Below are positions 41,996-51,504 of a stretch of DNA of 59,616 nt, in pieces. Numbering within the stretch: the first letter of the stretch is position 1; each line of letters opens with the position of its first letter. The notes under the pieces are model-generated. The model made no database searches. It was not told where the DNA came from and saw only the letters and a program-made list of their open reading frames with translations. The position numbers and the translations under genes are program-made. Origin of the DNA: Pararobbsia silviterrae (lineage in GTDB: Bacteria; Pseudomonadota; Gammaproteobacteria; Burkholderiales; Burkholderiaceae); assembly GCF_003628125.1 (NCBI RefSeq), contig NZ_RBZU01000008.1, forward strand, positions 1 through 59,616. Reading direction: 5' to 3'.

Positions 41996-42286
41996 TCAGC
42001 CTCCGCCGCCTCGCGCGGCCTTGATCGCTTTCTTGCGCTCGTCCTCGGCTTGTGCGACCTTCTGGTCGAGTACGTCGCTTGCCGCGTCGACCTTCTGGTT
42101 GTAAACGTCACGGGCGGCGGCGACCTTTTGTTTGTACGCGTCGTTCGCGGCGGCAATGGCATCGCGCCGCTGGACAAACGGGTCGTTGCTCGGCGCCGCG
42201 GCCGTATCCGATGCGGCCTGGGACCACGCGACATTCGATAGCGCGCTGCATGCGAGCAGCACGGCGGATGCGATCTGAACTTTCAT
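41996..42286 (-). CDS. small secreted helical protein, paralogue B
   Basis: A 96-residue exported protein: signal peptide MKVQIASAVLLACSALSNVA, then a long helical domain with repeated V-x2-A-x4-Y/V-x-QKV units (YKQKVAAARDVYNQKVDAAS) and a basic, Gly-rich tail. The start at 42286 is preferred; the frame is open to 42316 but the signal begins at MKVQ. It lies 26 bases after the TIR-like gene on the same strand, so both are probably one transcript. Its paralogue at 40960-41247 is separated from it by the winged-helix gene. Function unknown. Confidence 0.75.
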   Translation of the reverse strand: MKVQIASAVLLACSALSNVAWSQAASDTAAAPSNDPFVQRRDAIAAANDAYKQKVAAARDVYNQKVDAASDVLDQKVAQAEDERKKAIKAARGGGG

Positions 42287-42312
42287 CTCTGGACTCCGTT
42301 TGAGTATTCCGG

Positions 42313-42933
42313 TCACGCGACCGCGAAGCGCGCAGGGGACGAGGCCGCCGCGGCGACGAGCGCGGGCGGGGCGTCCTGTGCGGCGCTCTGGGTCGCCGAG
42401 AGCGCCTCATCGATCCAGGCGAGCAGGTTGCGTTCGCCCCAATCTTCGGTCCAGCGGTAGATCGGGAAAATCGACGAGAGCAGCCACGGCCCGTTACCGT
42501 CCATCGGATACGGCACCGCGTAGCGCGGTACCGACGACGACGCGCGCGCCGCTTGCCACTTGAGCGTGACGGGATTGAATTCCTTGAGCCATAGCGTTTG
42601 CGCTTCGGCCTCGGCGGAGAGCAGGTCGAGGGGGTTGCGTCCGCGCATGGCGCGCAGCTTGCGTTCGTCGCGCAGGCAACTGACGTCGACGACAACGATT
42701 GGCGTACCCCGAATAAAAGCGCGCATGACTTCGAATTGAATCCAGCGCTGCGAGGCGGTGTGCGGGCCGTTGAGCAGCACGAGCACCTTGTCGTCGCTGT
42801 GCCGCAAGCCTAATGCGCCCTGGGTCTGCGTGCCGTCACCGCCGCCGGTTTTCATGCGCCACACGCGCTCGACCTCCTGCGCCCGATGCGTGTCGTGTTG
42901 CGGATCGAATATCAACTGGATTGCTGTGTGCAT
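42313..42933 (-). CDS. TIR-like (DUF1863/ThsB-type) protein
   Basis: A 206-residue cytoplasmic protein. The core resembles bacterial TIR-like domains: an early IQLIFDPQHD strand, DDKVLVLLNGPHTASQ, RWIQFEVMRAF with a conserved Glu in the helix where TIR NADases keep their catalytic residue, and TPIVVVDVSCL. The ATG at 42933 is chosen because GGAG lies 6 bases upstream; ATGs at 42945 and 42951 and an open frame to 43080 are less supported. TIR proteins in bacteria often serve anti-phage defence with a partner, but no known partner gene is next to it; its neighbour is a small secreted protein. The family call is by pattern only. Confidence 0.55.
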   Translation of the reverse strand: MHTAIQLIFDPQHDTHRAQEVERVWRMKTGGGDGTQTQGALGLRHSDDKVLVLLNGPHTASQRWIQFEVMRAFIRGTPIVVVDVSCLRDERKLRAMRGRNPLDLLSAEAEAQTLWLKEFNPVTLKWQAARASSSVPRYAVPYPMDGNGPWLLSSIFPIYRWTEDWGERNLLAWIDEALSATQSAAQDAPPALVAAAASSPARFAVA

Positions 42934-43110
42934 TGTGCGCTCCATAGTCATTCCGCGGTTCGGTTCGCGCGATGTCGTGGCGCATATCGGCTTCCGAATC
43001 GACGGCCCAAGTTCATTTCGCTTATCGAATGAATTCACTCTGTCCAAGCGAGTCGTCACGCGCTTATTTAGTCTAATCACACAACGACCGGTTGATACAA
43101 GTGTTTGTCA

Positions 43111-43122
43111 GTGCGCTAACGA
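43111..43122. promoter_or_regulatory. GCGCTAACGA element, copy 2
   Basis: GTGCGCTAACGA lies 178 bases upstream of the TIR-like gene start. A partial copy (TCTAACGAGATGC) follows about 20 bases later at 43138. Confidence 0.45.
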
Positions 43123-43199
43123 ATGGGATGCATGTTATCTAACGAGATGCTTGACAACAAATCAACAGAACAATTGCCATAAAAAAACGGTGTTCGAGT

Positions 43200-43211
43200 G
43201 CGCGCTAACGA
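43200..43211. promoter_or_regulatory. GCGCTAACGA element, copy 3
   Basis: GCGCGCTAACGA, identical over 12 bases to copy 1 at 41361-41372, and 267 bases upstream of the TIR-like gene. Confidence 0.5.
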
Positions 43212-44041
43212 CTTGTGAATTAAAAAAGGGCGGCATTGAGTTTCATGGCATCGAACACGATTCGTCAGTCAAAAAATTTCTCCGAAATCGATTGAGGGTG
43301 GTCAGATGCTGCGCAAAAACCGGCCGCGCGTTCAGCAATATAGGCGATCTGCAAAGCGTTTGCTAACTTCCTTGTATTTTGTAAATGTTTCAAATTTGAT
43401 CTGTCTCGAATTTGTTGATGTGTCATATTGAAGCGAATTTATCGGGGCGACATCGTCGATTTTTCAATATTTGGATCGTTGCGATTGTGGTTTTAGGCGT
43501 TCCGAAATAGGACGGATCAATGGTGATTTACGAACTTCGGATATGACTCAACGCCGATTTCAGAACTCCGGGGATATTGCATACCATCGTATTAGTTATC
43601 GATCGAATCTGGATCGCACGTTCGATAATAGAGACGAACGTTTAACCACGCAGTCCGGTGCCAGCCGGGCGCACGGGGTGGCCGGGCGCATCGCGACGCT
43701 CGAAGGGCTGACAGGGTCGACAGCGCCGAGCGGGACGTCGGGACGTACGATCGATTCGGTGATCGCGGTTTCGGTTGCCGGCCGCATCGATCTCCTTACC
43801 GCGCGTCACCGTTGAAAGGCGCGGAAATCTCGAAAGGCCGTGTTTGCGGGGCGTGACCTGTCGAGATTCTTTCAATTAACTCAACGTAACCTTTATGTGC
43901 GTTGAGTGCGGCTTCGCGCGTCGCGCGCGCTGTTATGGTGGCCACATCTTGATCCGGGGCCCGGTCGTGCAATGCGATGTCGGGGCGCCGGGCGTGGTCC
44001 GGTTTGCGTCGTCGCGCCGGAGGCAATCGGAATCTTGCTGG
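43212..44041. other. AT-richer gene-free region
   Basis: About 830 bases upstream of the ATP-grasp gene, lower in GC than the neighbours between 43080 and 43640. A TTG-started frame at 43471-43815 has no recognisable domain and no good ribosome-binding site, so it is not called. No repeats of note other than the elements described. Confidence 0.4.
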
Positions 44042-45424
44042 ATGGATATGGAAGCATTGTTGAGCGCCGCGCGGACTCACCATCGCGAAGGGCGACTGGA
44101 TGCCGCGGAAATGCTGTATCGCGAGGTCATCGAAGCGTGTCCGACGCATTCGGCGACCTGCGTCAACCTCGCACGCTTGCTGATGCGGCGCGGCGGATTC
44201 GAGGACGCGATTCGCTGGCTCAAATGGGCTGCCGAATACGCGCCCGGCGATGTCGAGACCTATCGATTTCTCGGACTCGCCTATGCGAGTTCGAAGCAAC
44301 ATGCGCGCGCGCTCGACGCCTTTTGCAAAATCCTCGAGCACGCGCCCGACGATATCGCGACGCTTCAGATCGTCGCGAATCTTCAACAGGAACTGGGACT
44401 GACCGACGAGGCGCACGACACGTTCAGGCGCTTACACCGATTGCAGCCCGTGTTTCCGATTGCGGCGAGCCGCAATCCGCCGGACTTCCGCGTGCTGATG
44501 CTGTTCGCGCCCGGCGCGGGCAACACGCCGTTCGAGTTTTTGATCTCCGGCGCGTCGTTCGAAACGATGATTCTCAGCGTCGTGTCCGGTACGGAACATG
44601 ACTTCGAGCGCCTCGGCGGGATGACCGACGTCGTCGTCAACCTCGTGTCCGATGTCGATCTCGGCGAGACGGCGTTGCCGAACGCGGCGCATATCGCCGA
44701 GCGTATCGGACGTCCGGTCGTCAATCATCCGGATCGGATCGTGCCGACGGATCGCGAGAGCATTGCGCGGCGTCTTGACGGCATCGCCGGATGCATCGTC
44801 CCGCGGGTTCGACGCGTGTCGACCGATGGACTCAGGGCGGCGCGCACGGCGTCGAGTGTCGCCGACGTCCGATTTCCCTGTCTCGTGCGGCCGACCGGCA
44901 AGCACGGCGGAAAAGACTTCTACAAGGTGCTCGATGCCCAGCACCTCGAAGGCGTGCTCCGGCATACGGATGCGCCGAACTACTACGTGACGCAGTTCGT
45001 CGACTATCGCTCGCCGGACGGCTATTTCCGCAAGTACCGCTTCCTGTTCGTCGATGGCGAGGTGCTGCCGTATCACCTCGCGATCGGCAATGCCTGGAAG
45101 GTCCATCACGCGACGACCGACATGGCCGATCATGCGTGGATGCGCGACGAGGAACGCGCGTTTCTCGCCGATCCGCGGCACGTTTTCGACGATGCTCAAC
45201 TCGGCGCGCTTCGCGAGATTCAAGCGCGTATCGGTCTCGATTATTTTGGCGTCGATTGCGGGATCGATCGCGAGGGACGCGTCGTCGTCTTCGAAGTCAA
45301 CGCGAGCATGCTCGTGCATGGGCAAAATGCCGAGTTTCCGTATAAGCATGAAGCGGTCGAGCGCATCCGGCTCGCGTTTCACGCGATGCTCGAACGCAAG
45401 GCCGTGCGCACTCGCGCCGCTTGA
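44042..45424 (+). CDS. TPR plus ATP-grasp-like protein
   Basis: A 460-residue cytoplasmic protein. The first 130 residues are three or four TPR units (REGRLDAAEMLYREVIEACP, DAIRWLKWAAEYAPGDVETY, RALDAFCKILEHAPDDIATL). A middle Rossmann-like part (about 150-260) precedes a C-terminal ATP-grasp region: PCLVRPTGKHGGKDFYKV, FVDYRSPDGYFRKYRFLFVD and GLDYFGVDCGIDREGRVVVF, with FEVNASML as the metal-binding strand. Such proteins ligate an amino acid or peptide to an acceptor; the substrate is unknown. The ATG at 44042 (or 44048) is chosen at the start of the first TPR. Confidence 0.8.
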   Translation: MDMEALLSAARTHHREGRLDAAEMLYREVIEACPTHSATCVNLARLLMRRGGFEDAIRWLKWAAEYAPGDVETYRFLGLAYASSKQHARALDAFCKILEHAPDDIATLQIVANLQQELGLTDEAHDTFRRLHRLQPVFPIAASRNPPDFRVLMLFAPGAGNTPFEFLISGASFETMILSVVSGTEHDFERLGGMTDVVVNLVSDVDLGETALPNAAHIAERIGRPVVNHPDRIVPTDRESIARRLDGIAGCIVPRVRRVSTDGLRAARTASSVADVRFPCLVRPTGKHGGKDFYKVLDAQHLEGVLRHTDAPNYYVTQFVDYRSPDGYFRKYRFLFVDGEVLPYHLAIGNAWKVHHATTDMADHAWMRDEERAFLADPRHVFDDAQLGALREIQARIGLDYFGVDCGIDREGRVVVFEVNASMLVHGQNAEFPYKHEAVERIRLAFHAMLERKAVRTRAA

Positions 45425-45444
45425 GTCCTGTCAGTTTGAGTCGC

Positions 45445-45461
45445 GCGGCTGCTCGAGCCGC
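45445..45461. terminator. hairpin between convergent genes
   Basis: GCGGCT-GCTCG-AGCCGC is a perfect 6-bp stem between the stop of the ATP-grasp gene and the stop of the hydrolase gene (45463). It may serve both directions. Confidence 0.35.
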
Positions 45462-45462
45462 A

Positions 45463-46335
45463 TCACGGAATCGACGCGCCGGACAGAAAATCCAGGACAT
45501 GACGATTGAAGAGCGCGGGTCGCTGCAGCGGGGCGAAATGACTGACGCCGGGTAGGACCGCGAGCCGCGCGCGTGGCAACGTCCGCGCGAGATACGCTGC
45601 GTGCGCGTGCTTGATGAATTCGTCATGTTCGCTGTGCACGACGAGCACGGGTACGTCGATGTTCGCAAGAGCGTCGGCGCTGTACTCGGGCTGTGTGCGT
45701 TCCATCAAGGATACGGCTTCGACGAATGCCTCGAATTCGTCCGGCGTCGCGGACAGCGCCGCATAGTCGCGCTTGTGACGCGCGAAGCAGCGTTCGAGTA
45801 GCGCGTTCGGCCACGTGATGTCCAGCGTCCCGCTCGAATCCATATTGCAGCCGAAATAGAGCACGCGTGTCACGCGTGCGGGGTGTCGATCGGCGAGGAT
45901 CAAGCCCGTGCATGCGCCGTCGCTCCATCCGATGATCGGCGCGGCTGCGATGCCCAGCGCATTCATGACGGCGAGCACGTCGTCGCCCATGTGTTCATAA
46001 CGATAGGGGCGCGCGTCGCGCGTACTGCGTCCATGTCCGCGGCTGTCGATGACGATCGGCCGGTACCCTGCATCGCGCAGCGCGGGCACTTGCTTGCCCC
46101 AGTTGCCGCCGTGTCCGAGGCCGCCGTGAAGCAGGATGACCGATGCGCCCGACCCCGTCGCGGCGTAGGCGATCCGCGCGCCGTCGGTGTCGACGTGGCC
46201 GCGCTCGACGTCGTCGGGCAACGCGAGTCCGTGCGCTTCGAAATGGGTCAGGTCGTCGTCATCGATAAGCATGGGGGTCACCGGATCGATCGAGGCGAGG
46301 ATGGAGCCGTTCGGCGTCTGCGCCATGTCATGCAC
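45463..46335 (-). CDS. alpha/beta-hydrolase
   Basis: A 290-residue hydrolase. The oxyanion segment is VILLHGGLGHGGNWG (about 66-80), the nucleophile elbow GWSDGA (about 136-141), the acid Asp in VVHSEHDEFI and the His in PGVSHFAPL near the C-terminus. It lacks a signal peptide. The start may be 46335 or 46326 (MAQTPNGS). The family covers esterases, lactonases and peroxidases; context gives no substrate. Confidence 0.9.
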   Translation of the reverse strand: MHDMAQTPNGSILASIDPVTPMLIDDDDLTHFEAHGLALPDDVERGHVDTDGARIAYAATGSGASVILLHGGLGHGGNWGKQVPALRDAGYRPIVIDSRGHGRSTRDARPYRYEHMGDDVLAVMNALGIAAAPIIGWSDGACTGLILADRHPARVTRVLYFGCNMDSSGTLDITWPNALLERCFARHKRDYAALSATPDEFEAFVEAVSLMERTQPEYSADALANIDVPVLVVHSEHDEFIKHAHAAYLARTLPRARLAVLPGVSHFAPLQRPALFNRHVLDFLSGASIP

Positions 46336-46765
46336 GTCGCGCGTGCCGAGCGTGCTTCAAATCATAGTTCAAATGCTTGTGCATGAAGATTTCCATCGCC
46401 TTCGTATGCGCGGCGGCACCCTGATTCAAACGCGATGTGCGACGTGCATCAGGTCGCGCGTCATCGCGCCGAATGACGGCGTGTAAATCCGACGGAGTTG
46501 TCATGGGTTCCATTTCGGATAGATCTGAAATCGTCGGCCGAGTCTTTTTTTGCGTTGCCATTTCGAATCGATCTTCATAGTATCCGCCGTCGATACAGAT
46601 CGACTTCGATCGTCCGTTCGATCGCCGTGCCGTTGCATGACGATCGATCCGCATCGCGATGTTTGCGCGTCGCGAAGTCCGCGCTCCATTCGATTCACTC
46701 CCACGAACGCACGCGTCGTCGAGCGGCGATCGACGGCGTTCGTTTTCGCAAACGAGGACAGTTCA
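46336..46765. other. divergent intergenic region
   Basis: About 430 bases between the hydrolase and the beta-propeller lipoprotein. A minus-strand frame (ATG at 46561, 77 residues) overlaps the hydrolase start but has no ribosome-binding site or domain and is left out. The ribosome-binding site GAGGA for the lipoprotein is at 46754-46758. Confidence 0.4.
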
Positions 46766-48886
46766 ATGAGCAAACGCTTCCGATGTTATTGGATGGTGTG
46801 GTGGATCGCCGGTGTCGTTTCCGCATGCGGCGGCGAGGGCGAATCTTCGCCTGCGAAATCCAATGACGCCGCCGTCTCTGCGCCGACGCATGATGTCGCA
46901 AGTCCGGGCCAAGACGCCGATTCGAGCGGAAGCGCGAGCCACGGCGCAGGTGCCGATTCGGGCCACGCGGGGGGCACGGGTTCCGGTGCCGGGCCGGGCA
47001 TCGCTGTCGATGTGTCGGGTGGGGGCTTGAACGTCGCGACGGGCGGTCAGACCAACGGCGGTTCGAACGACCCCGCGCATGGCGAGTCGAACGGCGGCAG
47101 CGGCGCGCCGATTCCGAGCGGCAACACGAACCTCGCGCCGATCGACGGCGCGGGCCAGCACGTGGACGGCACCGCGGGCAGCGGGCTCGATGGAAGTGCG
47201 CATACGGCGCCGGATAACGGCTTAAGCGACGTTGCAGGCACTGGCGCGCGCCATCCCTCGAACACCGGCACGAACAACGGTTCAAGCCATGTTCCAGGCA
47301 ATGCCTTGAGCGACACGCAGGAAACCGGACCCAACACCATTTCGGACCATGGCTCGAACCACGACGCAACGCACGCCGCAAGCGGTGATGTCAGCGGTGG
47401 TTCAAGCGCCGGCGGACACACGGACTCGAAACCAGGTTCGAACGCAGAGATCAGCATGCCGCCCGGGTTCGGATCGACCGGCAAGGACCCCGCGCACGTC
47501 ACGGCGGATTCGGGCGGGACGCCGCGCGTCCGGGGTACCGTCGAGGGCCTTGCCGTTCGTACCACGCTCAAGCTTTTCAATCGACGCCGTCAGTTGCTGA
47601 CGATCCGCTCGAACGGCGACTTCGAATTCGACCCATCCGAGTTCAAGGACAACGCGTACCACGTGTCCGTCGCCGTTCAGCCGCGCGGGCAGGTCTGTCA
47701 TGTGGCAGGCGGAACGGGCGATCTGCGGAACACACCTCGGCCTTCTGTGACCGTCCAGTGCATGCGGAGCAAGGATGTCGCGATCACGGCACTCATCCAT
47801 CCGGATGGATTCATGTCGTTCACGCTCGATGCCGAGACGGGCGCGATGAACGTGACCCCGAGCGGGCGCTTCGAGCTCGACCGTCCCGCGCGTCATCTGC
47901 GGATGACGCGAAACGGAGAAGGCGGCTACTACATCGGATCGTTTCTGCATGAACGGGCGACGAACCTGGGCCTGGGCGAGGGCGTGCGAACGTTTCGTGT
48001 CGATCGGTCGACGGGCGCGCTTCTGCGCGTGACGGGCGCCAACTGGCAGGTGAGGAGCCGGCCGTTCGACTATGTGCTGGATCCGACCGCCGATCGCTTC
48101 TTCGTCGTCGAACAATCGGGGCGGCACGGCGTGGTAAGCGGGGTCCCGACGTCGAGCAACTTCAGTCTCCTGGAGATGGCGATCCCGCAATTCGACGCAT
48201 GGATCGGGCGCAATAGCGATCAATGCATGGCGGGCCCGTTCGCGCCGTTCGGGCATCAGCCGCGCGAGGGCCTCGAAGCCTTGCGCATCACGCCGGACGG
48301 ACGCCATGCCTATCAATTGGTGTGCAACAACATCACGGGGTACAAGCTCCTGAGCTTCAGCATCGATCGCAATAGCGGGCGCTTCTCGCCGTTCGAGCAG
48401 ACCTTCAACGTCACGGGACTCGACGCGTATCTCGCCGACATCGAAATCAATCCGCAAGGCACGCTGCTGTTCGCCACACATCGCTTCCAGAATTTCGTGC
48501 ACGTGTTTCGCATTGACGATCACGGCATCCTGAGTCCGGTCGAAGGCAGCCCGTTCGAGATCAACGATCCGTTGAGCAAGATCACGATGAGCCACGACGG
48601 CGAGGTCGTCTATTTCGGCTCCGAACGCTCGTTCGAGATCGACGCCTATCGCATCGATCCCTCAAACGGGGCCTTGACGCCCGTTGCGGGGGCGCCGTTC
48701 TGGACGGGTGTCGTGCCCATGAAGACCGTCATCAACGCATCGCAGACCTTTGCTTACGTCGCGACGGAGCGCAATGTGATCCGCATCTTTGCGATCGATC
48801 CGATCACGCGGGCATTCGCGAACGCGGGCGAGATGCGTACCGAAGGCGCGATCACGGACATCGCGCTGTCCAATGTGCATGACTAG
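46766..48886 (+). CDS. lipoprotein with low-complexity stalk and beta-propeller
   Basis: A 706-residue lipoprotein. A short signal with lipobox VVSAC (Cys about 21) is followed by a 220-residue Gly/Ser/Asn/Asp/His-rich stalk, then a small beta domain (about 260-330: VRGTVEGLAVRTTLKLFN, later VQPRGQVCHVAGGTGDL with two Cys) of the kind repeated in many bacterial surface lipoproteins. The last 370 residues are a lactonase-type beta-propeller with blades such as FMSFTLDAETGAMNVTPSGR and FSIDRNSGRFSPFEQTFNV. The ATG at 46766 has GAGGA 7 bases upstream. It is probably surface- or periplasm-exposed; function unknown. Confidence 0.82.
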   Translation: MSKRFRCYWMVWWIAGVVSACGGEGESSPAKSNDAAVSAPTHDVASPGQDADSSGSASHGAGADSGHAGGTGSGAGPGIAVDVSGGGLNVATGGQTNGGSNDPAHGESNGGSGAPIPSGNTNLAPIDGAGQHVDGTAGSGLDGSAHTAPDNGLSDVAGTGARHPSNTGTNNGSSHVPGNALSDTQETGPNTISDHGSNHDATHAASGDVSGGSSAGGHTDSKPGSNAEISMPPGFGSTGKDPAHVTADSGGTPRVRGTVEGLAVRTTLKLFNRRRQLLTIRSNGDFEFDPSEFKDNAYHVSVAVQPRGQVCHVAGGTGDLRNTPRPSVTVQCMRSKDVAITALIHPDGFMSFTLDAETGAMNVTPSGRFELDRPARHLRMTRNGEGGYYIGSFLHERATNLGLGEGVRTFRVDRSTGALLRVTGANWQVRSRPFDYVLDPTADRFFVVEQSGRHGVVSGVPTSSNFSLLEMAIPQFDAWIGRNSDQCMAGPFAPFGHQPREGLEALRITPDGRHAYQLVCNNITGYKLLSFSIDRNSGRFSPFEQTFNVTGLDAYLADIEINPQGTLLFATHRFQNFVHVFRIDDHGILSPVEGSPFEINDPLSKITMSHDGEVVYFGSERSFEIDAYRIDPSNGALTPVAGAPFWTGVVPMKTVINASQTFAYVATERNVIRIFAIDPITRAFANAGEMRTEGAITDIALSNVHD

Positions 48887-48903
48887 ACCTTGATCGTCGC
48901 CTG

Positions 48904-49665
48904 CTAGGAAACGAACGGCAGCTTGCGGTCTCGCGCGGCCGCGAGCATCGACAGCGTGATCCGGCGGACTTCGAGTTTGCTCTGCGTGATATGCGCGCGC
49001 AGCAGGATGCCGGCTTCATGAAGCCGGCTGCGTTCGAGCAGATAGAGCATCTTCGCGTGCTCGTCGTAGGTCGCGCTCGTGCGATGCGGTTTGACGAAGT
49101 CGAGCCGACGCACGATGCGGATCCGCTCGGTCACTTCGTTATGAACGCGCAGCATCTCGTTGTTGCCCGTCGCGGCGACGAGTTGCCGATGGAAATTCTC
49201 GTCCATGCCGAACATCGTGACCGGATCGCTCTCGCGCAGGCCGGGCTCGACGCACCAGATCGTCTTGAGCGTGTCGATCGCGGCATGCGGCGCGTCGCCG
49301 GCCGCGATGCGGTCGAATGCCGCGAGTTCGAGCACGATGCGCAGATCGTAGAGCTGATCGAGTTGGTCGAAGTTGATCTGCGAGACCTTCCAGCCGCGCC
49401 GGAAACCGACTTCGAGATAGCCCTCGCGCTGCAGGCGAAACAGACCGTCGCGCATCGGCGTGCGCGACACGCCGTAGTGCTGCGCGATGCCGTTTTCCGA
49501 GAATCGATCGCCGGGTAGCAGCCGGAAGCTGAAGATGTCGTTCTTGAGCTGCTGATAGACCTGTTCGGCAAGCGGATTCGCCGGGTTCGACAACGTCGAC
49601 GAGAGCGCTGCCGCGCCGAGTCGGGTGTCGCCTGTCTCGTCTTCGGCGAGATCGGTTGGGCTCAT
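48904..49665 (-). CDS. FadR/FCD-type GntR regulator 1
   Basis: A 253-residue regulator: GntR winged helix at about 30-95 (LAEQVYQQLKNDIFSFRLLP, GVSRTPMRDGLFRLQREGYL) and an all-helical FCD ligand domain with metal-site residues (DENFHRQLVAATGN, HITQSKLEV). It lies 113 bases downstream of the ABC transporter ATPase gene on the same strand and may regulate that operon together with the second FadR-type regulator at 55348-56082. Confidence 0.9.
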   Translation of the reverse strand: MSPTDLAEDETGDTRLGAAALSSTLSNPANPLAEQVYQQLKNDIFSFRLLPGDRFSENGIAQHYGVSRTPMRDGLFRLQREGYLEVGFRRGWKVSQINFDQLDQLYDLRIVLELAAFDRIAAGDAPHAAIDTLKTIWCVEPGLRESDPVTMFGMDENFHRQLVAATGNNEMLRVHNEVTERIRIVRRLDFVKPHRTSATYDEHAKMLYLLERSRLHEAGILLRAHITQSKLEVRRITLSMLAAARDRKLPFVS

Positions 49666-49778
49666 GGATCGGTCCCTGGTCTGATGTCGATGTCGTTGTA
49701 GATGTCGTTGTGGTGGTCGTCCTCGCGTACCGCATTCGAATGTGCGCGACGCGCTGTGACGCGTAGCGCGCGGCCGCG

Positions 49779-51491
49779 CTATGCAGGCGTGCCGACGGGC
49801 TCCGCATGATGTTCGCGTTCGGACGTGTCTTCGCCGTGTCCGGCCATATGTCGTCCGAGCACGGCGCGTTCGGCGCGCTCGGCCGCGGTCTCGAAGACGA
49901 TGCGCCCTTCGGCGATCACGAGCACGCGATCGGCGAGCTCGAGGATTTCATCGAGGTCCTCGCTGACGAGCAACACGGCGGCGCCCGCGTCACGCGCGGC
50001 GACGAGCCGCGCGTGGATATCGGCGACCGAGGCGAAATCGAGTCCGAACACCGGGTTCGCGACGACGAGCACATCGACGGGCTGGCCGAGTTCGCGCGCG
50101 AGCACCGCACGCTGGACGTTGCCGCCCGAGAGCGTGCCGATCGCGCGCTCGGGAACGGGCGGCCTGACATTGAAGTCGCGAATCAACCCGACGGCGCGCG
50201 CCTTGATCGCGCGGCGATCGAGCCGCCATCCGCCCGCCCGCGCCGGCGCGAGATCGAAGTCGCGCAGCGCCATGTTCTCCGCGACGCTCATGCTCGCGAC
50301 GCATGCATTGCGCAGCGGTTCTTCGGGGATCGCGAACAACTTGCGCGCGGTCATCTCGGCACGCGTGGCGTGGTAGGGCGCGCCCGCGACGCGCATCGCG
50401 CCGCCCGCGAGCTTGCGCTGTCCGACGATCGCCTCGACGAGCTCCTTCTGTCCGTTGCCGGAGACGCCCGCGAGTCCGACGATCTCGCCGGACCGCACCG
50501 TCAGCGACGCATGCTTGACCGCGGTGTGTCCGCGATCGTCCTCGATCGACACGTCTTCGAGCGCGAGTCGCACGGGGGCCGAGGGATCGAACGCGCGACG
50601 CGCGGCGCGCTCGGATGCGACTTCCGCGAGCACGGCGGTCGCCGGTTGCGCATCGGCGCTCGCGGTGCCCATCATCCAGCTCGCGAGTTCATGCCGATCG
50701 GTCTGTGCGACGGTCGTCGTTCCGACATGCCGGCCTTTACGGAGCACGGTCACGCCGTCGGCATATTCCATGACTTCGCGAAATTTGTGCGTGATCATGA
50801 GCACGGTCAGCTCGCCGCGCGATGTCAGGTCGCGCATGAGGCCGAGAACTTCGTCGGCTTCCTGCGGCGTCAGCACGGATGTCGGTTCGTCGAGAATCAG
50901 GAAGCGCTGCTGCAGATAGAGCTGCTTGAGAATTTCGAGTTTCTGCTTCTCGCCCGCCGCGAGCGTCGAGACGGGGACGTCGAGCGGCAGTCTGAACGGC
51001 ATGCGCGTCATGAATTCCGTCAACGCCTTGCGTTCGGCCGCCCAGTCGATTCGCCAGGGCAACGTGCCGCGCGTGAGCAGCAGATTCTCTTCGACCGACA
51101 AGCCCGTCGCGAGCGTGAAGTGCTGATAGACCATGCCGATGCCGAGCGCTTGCGCGTCGCGAGGCGAATGGATGTGCACCTCGCGCTTGTCGGCCGTGAT
51201 CTGACCTTCATCGAGCAGGCCATAGCCGACGAGGCCCTTGACGAGCGTGCTCTTGCCCGCGCCGTTCTCGCCGAGCAGGGCGTGGATCGTGCCAGGCGCG
51301 ACCTTGAACGTCACGTTGTCGAGCGCGGTGAACGTGCCGAAGCGCTTGGTGGCGCCGAACACTTCGATGCCCAAAGCGCGCAATGCGCGCGGCGTGTCCG
51401 GGCCGCCGCGCGCCGAGGCGTCGACGGATGGGCCTGCGACCGGTGCCGCGGATGCGGGATTCGACGAGGATTCGGATGCGACAGTCGACAT
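49779..51491 (-). CDS. BmpA-type ABC importer ATPase (duplicated ATP-binding domains)
   Basis: A 570-residue ATPase with two nucleotide-binding domains, as in nucleoside and sugar importers (YufO/RbsA type). Domain 1 has Walker A GENGAGKST, a degenerate signature LAAGEKQKLEILKQL and Walker B FLILDEPTSVL. Domain 2 has a degenerate Walker A (VSGNGQKEL) and signature LSGGNVQRAVLARE, typical of the inactive half. A 45-residue Ala/Ser-rich N-terminal extension precedes domain 1. AGAGGA lies 8 bases before the ATG, and the gene starts 13 bases after the permease stop. Confidence 0.92.
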   Translation of the reverse strand: MSTVASESSSNPASAAPVAGPSVDASARGGPDTPRALRALGIEVFGATKRFGTFTALDNVTFKVAPGTIHALLGENGAGKSTLVKGLVGYGLLDEGQITADKREVHIHSPRDAQALGIGMVYQHFTLATGLSVEENLLLTRGTLPWRIDWAAERKALTEFMTRMPFRLPLDVPVSTLAAGEKQKLEILKQLYLQQRFLILDEPTSVLTPQEADEVLGLMRDLTSRGELTVLMITHKFREVMEYADGVTVLRKGRHVGTTTVAQTDRHELASWMMGTASADAQPATAVLAEVASERAARRAFDPSAPVRLALEDVSIEDDRGHTAVKHASLTVRSGEIVGLAGVSGNGQKELVEAIVGQRKLAGGAMRVAGAPYHATRAEMTARKLFAIPEEPLRNACVASMSVAENMALRDFDLAPARAGGWRLDRRAIKARAVGLIRDFNVRPPVPERAIGTLSGGNVQRAVLARELGQPVDVLVVANPVFGLDFASVADIHARLVAARDAGAAVLLVSEDLDEILELADRVLVIAEGRIVFETAAERAERAVLGRHMAGHGEDTSEREHHAEPVGTPA

Positions 51492-51504
51492 GATGAGGTT
51501 CCTC

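Noticed and set aside
43471-43815. 114-codon TTG-started frame
   Set aside because: Weak start, no hydrophobic or domain pattern, Arg/Ser/Thr-rich; more likely chance in a gene-free region.
46328-46561. 77-codon minus-strand frame overlapping the hydrolase start
   Set aside because: No ribosome-binding site and no recognisable pattern; likely leader sequence of the hydrolase gene.
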